Shown piece after piece: positions 55,494 through 64,000 of a stretch of DNA of 64,000 nt. Both the position numbers and the translations under genes were made by a program. A model generated the notes under the pieces. That model was given only the letters and a program-made list of their open reading frames with translations, searched no databases and was not told the origin of the DNA. Source of the DNA: Melioribacteraceae bacterium 4301-Me (GTDB lineage: Bacteria > Bacteroidota > Ignavibacteria > Ignavibacteriales > Melioribacteraceae). The stretch spans positions 310,001 through 374,000 of the forward strand of contig JBGORM010000001.1 of NCBI GenBank assembly GCA_041538185.1. Reading direction: 5' to 3'. Position 1 is the stretch's first letter, and every line of letters begins with the position of its first letter.

Positions 55494-56492
55494 ATGGACT
55501 TTTCAACGAAATATTTAGGACTGCAATTAAAGAATCCGATTGTTCCTTCGGCATCACCTTTATCCCAAAACGTTGACACAGTTAAGGCTATGGAAGATGC
55601 CGGGGCTGCAGCGGTTGTTGTTTATTCGTTATTCGAAGAACAAATAACACACGAATCGGGCGAACTGGATCATTACTTAACTTACGGTTCAGAAAGTTAT
55701 GCTGAAGCAATAAACTATTTTCCTGAACCAAATGAATTTTATCTTACTCCTTATCAATACTTGGATCATATCGCTAATCTTAAAAAAGAAGTTAACATAC
55801 CAATTATTGGAAGCTTGAACGGCGTGAGTAAAGGTGGCTGGGTCAAATATGCAAAAAATATTGAAGAAGCTGGAGCAGATGCATTGGAATTAAATTTATA
55901 TTACGTTGCAGCCAATCCTAATGTACCTGCAAATATTATCGAAGATATGTACATAGACACTTTGAAAGCGGTAAAATCAAATGTCAAAATTCCTGTTGCC
56001 GTAAAGCTTAGCCCTTACTTTACTTCTATGGCTAACATGGCAAAAAAACTTGATGAAGCCGGGGCCGACGGGTTAGTTCTGTTTAATCGTTTTTATCAAC
56101 CCGATTTTGATCTTGATAAGTTAGAGGTAGTGCCAAATTTAATGTTGAGTACAAATTGGGAGATGCGATTGCCTCTAAGATGGATTGCAATTTTATATGG
56201 CAATGTTAAAGCAAGTTTAGCAGCAACAAGTGGAATTCATTCCTATGAAGATGTGTTAAAAGTGATAATGGCTGGCGCTGATGTTGCGATGTTAGCTTCT
56301 GAACTGTTAGCTAACGGCATCGGCAGAATTAAAGAAATATTAAAAGGAATGGCAAGATGGATGGAAGATAATGAATATTCTTCTATTGAAATAATGAAGG
56401 GAAGTATGAGCCAAAAATCAGTTGCTGACCCCGCCGCATTTGAAAGGGCAAATTACATGAAAACTTTACAAAGTTATAAAACTCTTCTTTAA
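55494..56492 (+). CDS. Dihydroorotate dehydrogenase-like flavoprotein
   Basis: A 332-residue FMN TIM-barrel of the dihydroorotate dehydrogenase family. Start [20 protein letters not shown] is canonical, as are the FMN-phosphate motifs [16 protein letters not shown] and [14 protein letters not shown]. At the position of the catalytic-base motif NxSCPN it reads [11 protein letters not shown], so the Cys/Ser base of true dihydroorotate dehydrogenases is absent and the substrate is probably different. The close pairing with nifJ suggests a redox role linked to pyruvate or ferredoxin metabolism (inference). GGAG lies upstream of the ATG, and a strong terminator follows. Confidence 0.85.
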   Translation: MDFSTKYLGLQLKNPIVPSASPLSQNVDTVKAMEDAGAAAVVVYSLFEEQITHESGELDHYLTYGSESYAEAINYFPEPNEFYLTPYQYLDHIANLKKEVNIPIIGSLNGVSKGGWVKYAKNIEEAGADALELNLYYVAANPNVPANIIEDMYIDTLKAVKSNVKIPVAVKLSPYFTSMANMAKKLDEAGADGLVLFNRFYQPDFDLDKLEVVPNLMLSTNWEMRLPLRWIAILYGNVKASLAATSGIHSYEDVLKVIMAGADVAMLASELLANGIGRIKEILKGMARWMEDNEYSSIEIMKGSMSQKSVADPAAFERANYMKTLQSYKTLL

Positions 56493-56524
56493 ACTATTTC
56501 TTATCCGTAAAATTTATTTTCTCA

Positions 56525-56560
56525 GCCGGCCCAAGTAATCATTTACAGGGCCGGCGTTAA
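56525..56560 (+). terminator. Rho-independent terminator after the nifJ/DHOD-like pair
   Basis: A perfect 8-bp GC-rich stem, GCCGGCCC (56525-56532) and GGGCCGGC (56548-56555), loop of 15, followed by GTTAATTTATT. It lies 33 bp after the stop and is the strongest hairpin in the window. The T-run is interrupted. Tandem ATTATTT units follow to about 56592. Confidence 0.75.
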
Positions 56561-56945
56561 TTTATTATTTATTATCTATTATTTATTATTTATGCTTTGA
56601 TGCCATATTTTAATTATACCTCTTAGGCAAAAAGAAATCTTCTAATGAGAAATTTGTTTTAGAATATTTACTCGCAAAAACTTTAGAAAAATTTAATCCA
56701 TCGGGCATGACTGCTGAAGTAAATCTTTAATAAAAATAGAATACAAATTGCATTGAGTAAAACAAACTCACTGCTAAAAAGATATTGTAGATTTATTAGC
56801 TTTATGTCTATTAAAGAACTCTGGAATCGTGCTTTTTGCATGACAAAGAAATTTATAATTGGATAAGAAATTATTGTCAATACAACAGAAGCCATTGCAT
56901 TTTTCATCAGGAGGAGGAAGTATTTCTTATACAACTCATTACAGT

Positions 56946-56997
56946 TTTTGCGAACGAACGAAGCGAGTGAAGCAATTTCAAACAAAAAGGTAAGATG
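56946..56997 (+). repeat. GTCATTGCGA/GAAGCAATCTC palindromic repeat, copy E
   Basis: TTTTTGCGAACGAACGAAGC ... GAAGCAATTTCAAACAAAAA, then GGTAAGATGAT. It matches copy A at 34831 in the middle and copy D at 35019 in the AAGATGAT tail, 22 kb away. Confidence 0.7.
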
Positions 56998-57015
56998 ATA
57001 AATTCTTAGCAGTAG

Positions 57016-57243
57016 GGATTACTTCCCCTGATAAAAGACATCGAGGAACGTAATGACAATGGAAATGGATTGTTTCACAAAGGCAGTATCTTTTTTGTCC
57101 CATCAACTATGAAAACAGATGTTTGGGCAAGAGGAGCAGAGCTTACACTGGCGGGAACAAATGTTTCAAACGATGCAGGCTCGATGTCTCCCAGCCATGC
57201 TTATTTATCCCTTATAGACTTGGTGGAAATTCTGACATTATGA
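57016..57243 (+). pseudogene. Probable remnant of a coding sequence, identity unknown
   Basis: Seventy-five codons open between two stops, without a start codon at the beginning. The translation (for example GLFHKGSIFFVPSTMKTDVW and ARGAELTLAGTNVSNDAG) is well mixed and protein-like, unlike the surrounding AT-rich spacer, and base composition is richer in G+C. No family recognised. It may be the tail of a lost gene or a degraded surface/carbohydrate-active protein; that is a guess. Confidence 0.35.
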
Positions 57244-57284
57244 AAATGATAAAATAAAAAATTGTTTTTTCAATGTCCCTTCAA

Positions 57285-58388
57285 TTAAGAAATGGCATTA
57301 AAACCAATTTGTTCGATAATTTGTTTGGCTTTACTTGCAATGTCATTGGTCTCAAATGAGAGTCTGAATGTGCCGCCTCTGCCATCTCTTACTTTTAGAA
57401 GTTCAATATCTTTTATATTAATGTTTGCTTTAAATAGTTCAGTTGTAATTTTGCTTAGGACCCCGGGCTCATCTTTCACAGAAATAAAAATATCAACTAA
57501 TGGATTTATAAAACCCTTATTTGCTTTTGGAATTTCATCACGTTTAATTCTTGCGTTTTCAAACTTTTCATGGATAATTGAGAAATCACCTTTGTTAATA
57601 GCTTTTCTCATTTGCAACAAATCATTAATAAAATTATCAATTGCAAGTTCAATATTTCGTTGATTGTATTTAAAAATATCTTCCCAAATAATAAAATCGC
57701 TTGCTGCAATTCTTGTCATATCTCTAAAGCCGCCGGCAGCAAAATCAAAAAAATTTTTATCGCTGTGTTTCAAACTTGCTGAATTAATTAGAGAAACCGA
57801 AACTAATTGTGGCAAATGGCTAACAGAAGCCACAATTATATCGTGAATTTTAGGTGTAAGGTAAGCAATTTTAGCACCTGTTAATTCTATTAGCTTAATA
57901 AATTGATCTATAATAGGGTAGTCTTTAGCATTTTCATTTAGAATGTAAATACTGTTTTCATATAAATAAGGGTCGGAGTTTTCGTAACCGCCGTTTTCCT
58001 TGCCAGTCATTGGATGCCCACCAATGTAAAAACCGTTTCTTTCTTTTTCATCCCACACATTTTGAAAGATGCTTTTAACTCCGCAAACGTCACTAATTAT
58101 TTGTTCATCTTTTAATTTTTCTATAAGTAATCTGAAATAATGCAGTGAAGTATCTACTGGTAAACAAAGAAAAATGACATCGGCTTGAAGGCAATCTTCA
58201 ACGTCTTCGCTGAATGAGTCTATAACTCCCTCTTCGAATACTTTTTTTAGCACTTCTTTCTTGTCGAATCCATGAATAGATAAATTCTTGCCACGAAGTA
58301 GTGAATTCTCATTGTTATTTTTAAATGCCTTTGCCAGTGAGCCGCCTATTAACCCCAACCCAAGTATTGATATTTTTTTAATTTCCAT
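57285..58388 (-). CDS. tyrA: Prephenate dehydrogenase with C-terminal ACT domain
   Basis: Converts prephenate to 4-hydroxyphenylpyruvate for tyrosine synthesis; 367 residues. Rossmann motif SILGLGLIGGSLAKAF at residues 8-23, then FLCLPVDTS near 75, ISDVCGVKS near 98, the catalytic His in GGHPMTGKENGGYE near 122, and the HLPQLVSVSLINSA helix near 192. The ACT domain (about 295-365, VKDEPGVLSKITTELFKANI) suggests feedback by tyrosine. Residues 26-33 (NENSLLRG) are encoded by a palindromic repeat and lengthen the loop after the first helix. There is no fused chorismate mutase. The stop-to-start gap from aroF is zero. Confidence 0.94.
   Translation of the reverse strand: MEIKKISILGLGLIGGSLAKAFKNNNENSLLRGKNLSIHGFDKKEVLKKVFEEGVIDSFSEDVEDCLQADVIFLCLPVDTSLHYFRLLIEKLKDEQIISDVCGVKSIFQNVWDEKERNGFYIGGHPMTGKENGGYENSDPYLYENSIYILNENAKDYPIIDQFIKLIELTGAKIAYLTPKIHDIIVASVSHLPQLVSVSLINSASLKHSDKNFFDFAAGGFRDMTRIAASDFIIWEDIFKYNQRNIELAIDNFINDLLQMRKAINKGDFSIIHEKFENARIKRDEIPKANKGFINPLVDIFISVKDEPGVLSKITTELFKANINIKDIELLKVRDGRGGTFRLSFETNDIASKAKQIIEQIGFNAIS
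58290..58312 (-). repeat. Palindromic element inside tyrA
   Basis: On the plus strand, GCCACGAAGTAGTGAATTCT followed by CAT, matching the 45179 element at all but one internal base. On the coding (minus) strand it reads the other way and encodes NENSLLRG without a stop. Confidence 0.7.
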
Positions 58389-59402
58389 TTATATCCTTCT
58401 ACCAATTGCCTGAGCAATTAATTTAAGTTCTTCGACAAGCTTTAAAAAAGTGTTAGGGAGTAAAGCTTGTGGTCCGTCGGATAAAGCATTTTCAGGGTCA
58501 TCATGGATTTCTATCATAATTCCATCAGCACCAGCAGCCACAGCGGCTCTTGCCATTGGAGGCACCTGGTCACGAATACCTGTAGCATGTGAAGGATCGG
58601 CAATTACAGGCAAGTGACTTTTCTTATGTACAACCGGGATAGCCGATAAATCAAATGTGTTTCGTGTATATGTCTCAAATGTTCTAATTCCTCTTTCACA
58701 TAAAAGAACATTTTTATTTCCGTTAGCAAGAATATATTCTGCAGACATCAGCCATTCTTCAATGGTAGCAGCTATTCCCCGTTTTAGCATTACTGGTTTA
58801 TTTACTTTGCCAAGTTCTTTAATAAGGGCAAAATTTTGCATATTACGAGCACCCACTTGGTAAAGATCTGTATATTTTCCAATCATTTCGATATGCTCAA
58901 TTTGCATAACCTCAGTAATTACAAGTAAATTATATTCATCAGCTGCAGCACGAATTAGTTTTAGCCCTTCTTCGCCAAGTCCTTGAAAAGAATATGGTGA
59001 AGTTCTTGGTTTAAAAGCTCCACCACGCAAAATTTTTGCACCCGATTGAGCAACAATTTTTGCGAGTCTAAATATTTGATCTTCACTTTCTATAGAGCAA
59101 GGTCCGGCAATAAGAGCAATTTGATTCCCGCCAATTTCCACGTCTTTAATTTTTATAATAGTATTTTCTTCATGAAAATTTCTGCTTGCAAGTTTATAAG
59201 GTGTTGTTACTCGGTAAACATCGGCAACACCATCAAGAATTTTAATTTTGCGTGTATCGAAATCAGGTTGAACGCCGATTGCGCCTAATATTGTCTTTTC
59301 GACACCAACTGACTTATGTACTTGAAATCCATAGCTTTCAAGTGTGTGAACAATTTTATCTACTTGTTCTTGTGTAATATTTTTTTCTAAGATTACTACC
59401 AT
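58389..59402 (-). CDS. aroF: 3-deoxy-7-phosphoheptulonate synthase (AroF, FBD-type)
   Basis: DAHP synthase, the first step of the shikimate pathway, 337 residues. The N-terminal ferredoxin-like regulatory domain (1-70, [17 protein letters not shown]) is that of Thermotoga-type enzymes and mediates feedback by tyrosine. The barrel has [17 protein letters not shown] near 99, [19 protein letters not shown] near 126, [15 protein letters not shown] near 205 and [15 protein letters not shown] near 265. GGAG precedes the ATG. It directly abuts tyrA, forming a small aromatic amino acid operon. Confidence 0.96.
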   Translation of the reverse strand: MVVILEKNITQEQVDKIVHTLESYGFQVHKSVGVEKTILGAIGVQPDFDTRKIKILDGVADVYRVTTPYKLASRNFHEENTIIKIKDVEIGGNQIALIAGPCSIESEDQIFRLAKIVAQSGAKILRGGAFKPRTSPYSFQGLGEEGLKLIRAAADEYNLLVITEVMQIEHIEMIGKYTDLYQVGARNMQNFALIKELGKVNKPVMLKRGIAATIEEWLMSAEYILANGNKNVLLCERGIRTFETYTRNTFDLSAIPVVHKKSHLPVIADPSHATGIRDQVPPMARAAVAAGADGIMIEIHDDPENALSDGPQALLPNTFLKLVEELKLIAQAIGRRI

Positions 59403-59416
59403 TTATTCTCCATATT

Positions 59417-60073
59417 TTATTCGTGAAATTTTTTTTCGCCAGCTTTTATTTCAATTGGTATAAAATCATCTTTTGTTGGTATTGCGCATGAGTAATTAGG
59501 ATTATATGCACAGTATGGATTGTAAGCTAAGTTAAAGTCAATTGTATAAATGTAATTAGGGTCGTCAACTTTTTCAAAATCGAGATACCTGCCAACGCCA
59601 TAGGTTTCTTTATTTGTCGTTAAATCAGTGAACCAAATACTATAGTAAGTTAAGCCACTGTTTGTTTTCCCTTCGTAAACATTTACGTTAATGGGTTTGT
59701 TCTTGAAATTAATTTTTACGTAACCAAATTTTACCATTTTACGCGGTTCGCCTTTAGTTCCATAAATTATAATTGTGTCTTTATGGCTGTATTCGTATAG
59801 TTTACTTTTAAATACGAAATCGGGATTAACATCGTAATAATTCAGGTCATGGAATTTAATTTTCATTTTATAGTTAAATGGGGAAGCAGGGTCGTTTTTC
59901 ATGAACTCGTTTTTACTACGTCTTTCTTTTTCGATTTTTTCAATGTATGCTTTTTGTTCTGGAGAATAGTTTTTTCCGCATGAAGGAAGAACAAGTAGAG
60001 TTAAAATTAGGATAGGGAAAAAATATAGGTAACTAATAATTGTTTTATCTATTGTTTTCATTTGCGAAGTCAT
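59417..60073 (-). CDS. DUF1684 family lipoprotein
   Basis: A 218-residue exported protein. The N-terminal hydrophobic stretch (SYLYFFPILILTLLVLPSC) ends in a lipobox-like LPSC near residue 32, so it is probably a lipoprotein. The DUF1684 core shows YGVGRYLDFEKVDD and the signature DFNLAYNPYCAYNPNYSCAI with a closing IPIEIKAGEKKF. Function is unknown; the conserved Asn/Tyr/Cys cluster is typical of the family. The ATG overlaps the mutS stop (ATGA), so it is coupled to mutS; a second Met at residue 5 is an alternative start. Confidence 0.87.
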   Translation of the reverse strand: MTSQMKTIDKTIISYLYFFPILILTLLVLPSCGKNYSPEQKAYIEKIEKERRSKNEFMKNDPASPFNYKMKIKFHDLNYYDVNPDFVFKSKLYEYSHKDTIIIYGTKGEPRKMVKFGYVKINFKNKPINVNVYEGKTNSGLTYYSIWFTDLTTNKETYGVGRYLDFEKVDDPNYIYTIDFNLAYNPYCAYNPNYSCAIPTKDDFIPIEIKAGEKKFHE

Positions 60074-62682
60074 TTTTTCTCATCAACTTTCTTTTTTAGT
60101 TCGTTTAGTTTGTTCAAGGCTTCAAGCGGCGTTAAATTATCAACAGATATATCAGAAATCTCTTTTCTAAGTTCATCTTCTTGAGCTTCGAACAAACTTA
60201 TTTGCATATTGTCATAGTTTTTAAGCTTAGCAAGTTTAGCCTTTTTAATTTCGTAAGGGGTTAATTCTTTGCTTTCTAGGTTGAATAAAATTTCTTTAGC
60301 TCGGTTGGTGACAAAAGGCGGCAACCCAGCCATTTGAGCCACTTGAATGCCGTAGCTATGGTCTGCACCTCCAGAAGAAACTTTATGAAGAAATATTACT
60401 TTATCGCCATATTCTCTTACTTCAACTTTGTAGTTTTTTATTCGGGGGAAAATTGATGCCATTTCATTGAGTTCATGGTAATGAGTTGCAAAAAGAGTTT
60501 TAGCTTGAACTTTAGGATTTTCATGAAGATATTCAGTGATTGCCCAGGCTATAGAAATACCGTCAAATGTGCTTGTACCTCTTCCAATTTCATCTAATAA
60601 AATTAAACTCTTGGGTGTAGCGTTATTCAATATATTAGCTGCTTCTTGCATTTCGACAAGGAAAGTACTTTCTCCAGCTGTGATGTTGTCGCTTGCCCCT
60701 ACGCGTGTAAAAATTCTGTCAACTAAACCAATTGTTGCCTCTTTAGCTGGTATGAAAGAGCCTATTTGAGCCATTAAGACGAGTAACCCTACTTGTCGCA
60801 GGTAAACTGATTTACCAGCCATATTTGGTCCAGTTAAAATTATAATTTGGTCGCCGGTGGAAGAGAGCTTACAGCTATTCGGTACAAATTTTTCTCCTGG
60901 TGGCATAATTCTTTCGACTACCGGGTGACGACCATCAATAATTTCAATTGTATCTGATTCGTTTAACTGCGGTTTTGTATAGTTATATTGTTCAGCACAT
61001 TCAGCAAAAGATTGGAAGCAGTCTAACATGGCTATTAGTCTAGCATTTTCTTGAATCGTTTCAGCACTTGCTGCAACATAAGCTCTTACTTGTTCAAAAA
61101 GCTGGAATTCAAGATTAGCAATATTTTCTTGTGCGTTTAAAATTTTGTCTTCATATTCTTTTAATTCTGGCGTAATATATCGTTCACTGTTAACTAATGT
61201 TTGCTTACGAATATAATTGTTGGGAATTTTATCTTTATGAGCATTACTTATTTCAATATAGTAACCGAACACTTTGTTGTAACTAACTTTTAGTGATGGA
61301 ATTTTTGTACGTTCTCTTTCAGTTTTTTGTAAATTTGCAATCCATTCTTTAGCATTAGATGAAAAATTTCGAAGTTCATCTAACTCAGCGCTGTAACCAT
61401 ATTTTATTACTCCCCCTTCACTAATACTAACAGGAGGTTCATCATTAATTGCTAATTCTATTTTCTCTACAATGTTATCCAAAGGTTTTAGTTTTTCATT
61501 TATCTGTGAAAGAGTATCAACAATAGTTTGGTCTAATAGTTGTTTTAGTAGTGGTATTTTTTTAAATGATAACTTGAGAGATACAATCTCACGAGGAGTG
61601 ATTCTGCCGGTACAAGTTTTAGAAATTAAGCGCTCAATGTCGCCTACTTCTTTTAATTCGCTTTGGATAGATTTTCGTAATTGTTTTTTATTAAAAAGTT
61701 CTTCAACGCATTCTTGGCGTTTTAATATGGGTTCTAATTTTCGTAATGGTGCGGTAATCCATTTTTTGAGCAGTCGACCGCCCATCGGTGTAAGAGTTTT
61801 ATCAAGTATTGATATTAATGAACCTTCGCGTTCTCCTTCATTTATACTAAAAAATATTTCTAAATTTCGTTTTGTGGCATTATCTAATATCATATAGTCG
61901 GATGGGTTGTAAAGAGAGATTTTGTTTATATGTATAAGATTTACCTTTTGAGTTTCTTTAAGGTAATTTAGAACTGCTCCAGCTGCTGAAATGCCGCAGT
62001 TTAATTTGTCAATTCCGAAGCCCTTTAATGTTTTTGTTGTAAAATGATTAACTAAAATTTCTTTACCGAAATCAAAAGTAAAAACCCAATCGTCAATTTT
62101 CGTTATTCTACAGTTTGGTACAAATTTTTGTAATAGCGGTTCTAACTCATTTTTATTTTTTTTAGGTATTAGAGCTTCGGATGGATTAATAGATTCTAAT
62201 TGTTCCTTAAGTTGATTTTTATGAACTTCATACGTAAAAAATTCACCCGTAGATGCGTCACAAAAAGATAAACCTACAATTTCATTTTCTGGATAGATTG
62301 CCAGCAAGTAGTTGTTTTTTTTGTGATCTAAAATTCTATCAGAAAGAACAACGCCAGGTGTAACAATTTCAACGACTTCTCTTTTTACAATACCTTTAGC
62401 AAATTTAGGATTTTCCATTTGTTCACATACTGCAACGCGATAACCAGCTTTAACAAGCTTGGGGAGGTAAGTATCAATTGCATGATAGGGAAAACCAGCT
62501 AGTGGCACATCTTCAGCAGCGCCGTTTGCTCTTCTTGTTAAAGTAATGCCTAATACACTTGATGCTATTTTAGCGTCATCTTCAAACGTTTCAAAAAAAT
62601 CACCTACTCTAAATAAAAGAATTGTATCGGGATAATCTTTTTTAATCTTATTGTACTGATTCATTAATGGCGTAACAGACAT
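60070..62682 (-). CDS. mutS: DNA mismatch repair protein MutS
   Basis: Mismatch-recognition ATPase of 870 residues. The N-terminal mismatch-binding loop is LFRVGDFFETFEDDA, with the Phe-x-Glu wedge. The clamp/lever region spans about 260-560. The ATPase has Walker A TGPNMAGKSVYLRQVG near residue 613, Walker B ILLDEIGRGTSTFDG near 690 and FATHYHELNEM near 727. The C-terminal dimerisation part ends LTPLEALNKLNELKKKV. Full length, MutS1 type. Start taken as ATG 62682; a TTG two codons earlier (62688) is possible. mutL is not in the window. Confidence 0.96.
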   Translation of the reverse strand: MSVTPLMNQYNKIKKDYPDTILLFRVGDFFETFEDDAKIASSVLGITLTRRANGAAEDVPLAGFPYHAIDTYLPKLVKAGYRVAVCEQMENPKFAKGIVKREVVEIVTPGVVLSDRILDHKKNNYLLAIYPENEIVGLSFCDASTGEFFTYEVHKNQLKEQLESINPSEALIPKKNKNELEPLLQKFVPNCRITKIDDWVFTFDFGKEILVNHFTTKTLKGFGIDKLNCGISAAGAVLNYLKETQKVNLIHINKISLYNPSDYMILDNATKRNLEIFFSINEGEREGSLISILDKTLTPMGGRLLKKWITAPLRKLEPILKRQECVEELFNKKQLRKSIQSELKEVGDIERLISKTCTGRITPREIVSLKLSFKKIPLLKQLLDQTIVDTLSQINEKLKPLDNIVEKIELAINDEPPVSISEGGVIKYGYSAELDELRNFSSNAKEWIANLQKTERERTKIPSLKVSYNKVFGYYIEISNAHKDKIPNNYIRKQTLVNSERYITPELKEYEDKILNAQENIANLEFQLFEQVRAYVAASAETIQENARLIAMLDCFQSFAECAEQYNYTKPQLNESDTIEIIDGRHPVVERIMPPGEKFVPNSCKLSSTGDQIIILTGPNMAGKSVYLRQVGLLVLMAQIGSFIPAKEATIGLVDRIFTRVGASDNITAGESTFLVEMQEAANILNNATPKSLILLDEIGRGTSTFDGISIAWAITEYLHENPKVQAKTLFATHYHELNEMASIFPRIKNYKVEVREYGDKVIFLHKVSSGGADHSYGIQVAQMAGLPPFVTNRAKEILFNLESKELTPYEIKKAKLAKLKNYDNMQISLFEAQEDELRKEISDISVDNLTPLEALNKLNELKKKVDEKK

Positions 62683-62790
62683 ACTCAAATGAATTTATTT
62701 ATTAAAAATATACAAAAAAAATTTTATTGCAGTTTAACGTGTATTAGTTGTACAAATAAATAAACGACAATATTTATTAAAAAGTCTAAT

Positions 62791-63396
62791 TTATTTAGCA
62801 TGCCTTTCCGTAAGTTTATTTGTTATATCTTCGAGCTCAATTTCTCTATCGACAAGCATTACAAACAAATGGTAAATCAAATCGGATACTTCATTAATTA
62901 TCTCATTTTTATCATTGTTTTTTGCAGCAATAATAGTCTCTACTGCTTCTTCTCCTACTTTTTGAATTATTCTATTTGTACCTTCTTGAAATAGTTTACT
63001 TGTGTATGAGTTTTTTGGTAATTCTATTTTTCTTGACTGTATTAGCTTAAATAAATATTTCAAAAAATTTAGGTTCTCTTTTTCAATTCCAAAACAAGAA
63101 TAATTTCCTGTATGGCATGTAGGTCCTTCCGGTTTGGCAAAAATAAGCAAAGCATCATTATCACAGTCAGCTAATATTTTAGATAATTTTAAATAATTGC
63201 CGGAAGTCTCACCTTTAGTCCACAGACTTTTTCTTGAACGACTAAAGAAAGTAACAAGCTTTGTATCGATAGTTTTTTGTAATGATTCACGGTTCATGAA
63301 ACCAAGCATTAGAACTTGAGAAGTAGTTTCATCAACGACAATTGATGGGATTAAGCCATTATTCTTATCAAAGTTCAATTTATCAATTTCAGTCAT
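62791..63396 (-). CDS. hisI: Bifunctional phosphoribosyl-AMP cyclohydrolase / phosphoribosyl-ATP pyrophosphatase
   Basis: HisIE fusion, 201 residues, carrying out steps two and three of histidine synthesis. The HisI half (1-115) has VLMLGFMNRESLQKT, the substrate segment LWTKGETSGNYLK, the metal-binding acidic cluster DCDNDALL and the zinc Cys/His loop PEGPTCHTGNYSCF. The HisE half (about 118-201) has RIIQKVGEEAVETIIAAKN and EVSDLIYHLFVML. Its ATG overlaps the hisF stop (ATGA). Confidence 0.95.
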   Translation of the reverse strand: MTEIDKLNFDKNNGLIPSIVVDETTSQVLMLGFMNRESLQKTIDTKLVTFFSRSRKSLWTKGETSGNYLKLSKILADCDNDALLIFAKPEGPTCHTGNYSCFGIEKENLNFLKYLFKLIQSRKIELPKNSYTSKLFQEGTNRIIQKVGEEAVETIIAAKNNDKNEIINEVSDLIYHLFVMLVDREIELEDITNKLTERHAK

Positions 63397-64000
63397 AGTC
63401 TTATTCCTATGTTATTATCCGACAAGTATTTTTTTAGTTCAATTATATTTAATTGGTTATAGTGAAATAAACTTGCAGCGAGACATGCATCAACATTAGT
63501 GAATTTAAATGCTTCTAAAAAATGTTCTTTTGCTCCAGCACCGCCGCTTGCAATGACTGGTATTGTAACTAAATCAGCTAATTTTTTTAGGAACTCTAAA
63601 TTGTATCCTTTACGAGTTCCATCATGGTCAATTGATGTGAGCAAAATTTCCCCGGCACCGCGATCACATACTTCTTTACACCATTTAAAGCCTTCGAGTT
63701 GAGTCTGTTGTTTTCCGCCTTGAATGTAAACAAGATATTTGCCGTTTACTTTTTTAACATCAATTGCTGCAACTATCGCCTGGCTGCCAAAAATTTTAGA
63801 AGCTTCTTCTATTAAATTTGGATTGCGAACAATTGCAGAATTTAACGAAACTTTATCAGCACCCGCATCCAATAAATTCCCTATATCAGTTAATGTTGAA
63901 ATTCCACCGCCGACAGTAAAAGGAATTCTTATGACACGTCCAACTTCTTTTACTAACTCAATTAAAGTCTTTCTTTTTTCTTCTGTTGCTGTTATATCCA
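63393..64000 (-). CDS. hisF: Imidazole glycerol phosphate synthase subunit HisF, partial
   Basis: Cyclase subunit of IGP synthase. About 200 C-terminal residues are seen; the gene starts beyond position 64000. Conserved barrel segments are DITATEEKRKTLIELV, PFTVGGGISTLTDIGNLLDA, GADKVSLNSAIVRNP and DHDGTRKGYNLEFLKKL, then IPVIASGGAG. The catalytic Asp of the second half (the DGTRKGY loop) is present. A shorter reading that starts at an internal Met (63872) is rejected because the family sequence continues upstream to the window edge. It is followed by hisI with a 4-bp overlap. Confidence 0.96.
   Translation of the reverse strand, partial: DITATEEKRKTLIELVKEVGRVIRIPFTVGGGISTLTDIGNLLDAGADKVSLNSAIVRNPNLIEEASKIFGSQAIVAAIDVKKVNGKYLVYIQGGKQQTQLEGFKWCKEVCDRGAGEILLTSIDHDGTRKGYNLEFLKKLADLVTIPVIASGGAGAKEHFLEAFKFTNVDACLAASLFHYNQLNIIELKKYLSDNNIGIRL

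Larger units (their letters stand above)
56493..57284. other. Gene-poor gap: terminator, repeat and coding scrap
   Basis: About 790 bp between convergent genes. In order: the terminator at 56525, an AT tandem stretch (56560-56592), an unassigned 300-bp section open on the minus strand with hydrophobic codons, a GTCATTGCGA-type repeat at 56946 and a plus-strand coding remnant at 57016-57243. Confidence 0.6.

Noticed and set aside
56683-56985. 100-codon hydrophobic open frame on the minus strand
   Set aside because: Its first codons fall inside a dispersed repeat (copy E) and the hydrophobicity follows from T-rich codons; no family recognised. Could be a membrane-gene remnant but not supportable.

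Overview
The window is AT-rich chromosomal DNA (roughly one-third G+C by eye), densely coding, with no rRNA, tRNA, CRISPR array, integrase or insertion sequence that I can see. The gene content points to the Bacteroidota/Chlorobiota side of the tree, most likely an Ignavibacteria-type organism. The evidence is a giant SprA-type outer-membrane translocon gene followed by a PorX-type response regulator (type IX secretion), a DUF1573 protein, and a perfect Bacteroidota-type -7 box (TACCTTTG, with a -33 TTG) upstream of gltB. The lineage call is inference. Shine-Dalgarno sequences are nevertheless clear before several genes (dnaK, gltB, gltD, porX).

Layout, left to right. (1) 1-5.7 kb: a SpmA/SpmB-type membrane protein cut by the window edge, a 2-hydroxyacid dehydrogenase, alanine dehydrogenase, an acetyl-CoA hydrolase/CoA-transferase and a metallophosphatase. 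(2) 5.8-17.8 kb: sprA, porX, then a tight housekeeping run tsaE-tsaB-DUF1573-accD-panC. (3) 17.8-20.5 kb, minus strand: cysteine desulfurase, coaX and birA with overlapping ends. (4) 20.7-23.7 kb: a heat-shock block hsp20-dnaK-hsp20 with two good terminators. (5) 23.9-28.2 kb: an M1 aminopeptidase, a membrane protein, def and fmt. (6) 28.2-34.2 kb: sulfur amino acid genes, namely two cysteine synthase/CBS-fold enzymes and two Cys/Met-metabolism PLP enzymes, with a monohaem cytochrome c between. (7) 34.2-35.3 kb: a repeat-rich, gene-free kilobase. (8) 35.3-41.2 kb, minus strand: gltB-gltD behind a long leader. (9) 41.9-47.2 kb: pgeF, folB, folK, a deoxynucleoside kinase, a small membrane protein, a GT9 glycosyltransferase and a Ppx/GppA phosphatase. 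(10) 47.3-51.4 kb: an unusual fusion protein and a five-PAS histidine kinase. (11) 51.9-56.5 kb: pyruvate:ferredoxin oxidoreductase with a dihydroorotate-dehydrogenase-like partner. (12) 56.5-57.3 kb: terminator, repeat and a decayed coding scrap. (13) 57.3-64 kb, minus strand: tyrA-aroF, a DUF1684 lipoprotein, mutS, hisIE and the 3' part of hisF.

The items most worth a second look: (a) the protein at 47279-48349 reads as a sigma-54 (RpoN)-like core-binding and DNA-binding region, lacking the activator-response region I, fused to an apparently intact GIY-YIG nuclease domain; I know of no described system with this architecture. (b) A short palindromic element (core CCACGAAGTGGTGAATTCTC) occurs in the intergenic repeat region and also, without breaking the frame, inside two unrelated genes (GT9 glycosyltransferase and tyrA), in opposite orientations relative to the reading frame. 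This is reminiscent of the Rickettsia palindromic elements. (c) The DHOD-like gene behind nifJ lacks the usual catalytic NxSCPN motif.

Metabolically the genes fit an organism that oxidises pyruvate with ferredoxin, makes or degrades alanine, interconverts cysteine, homocysteine and methionine by transsulfuration, and assimilates ammonia through GOGAT. It makes its own aromatic amino acids, histidine, folate, biotin-dependent fatty acid precursors and coenzyme A.
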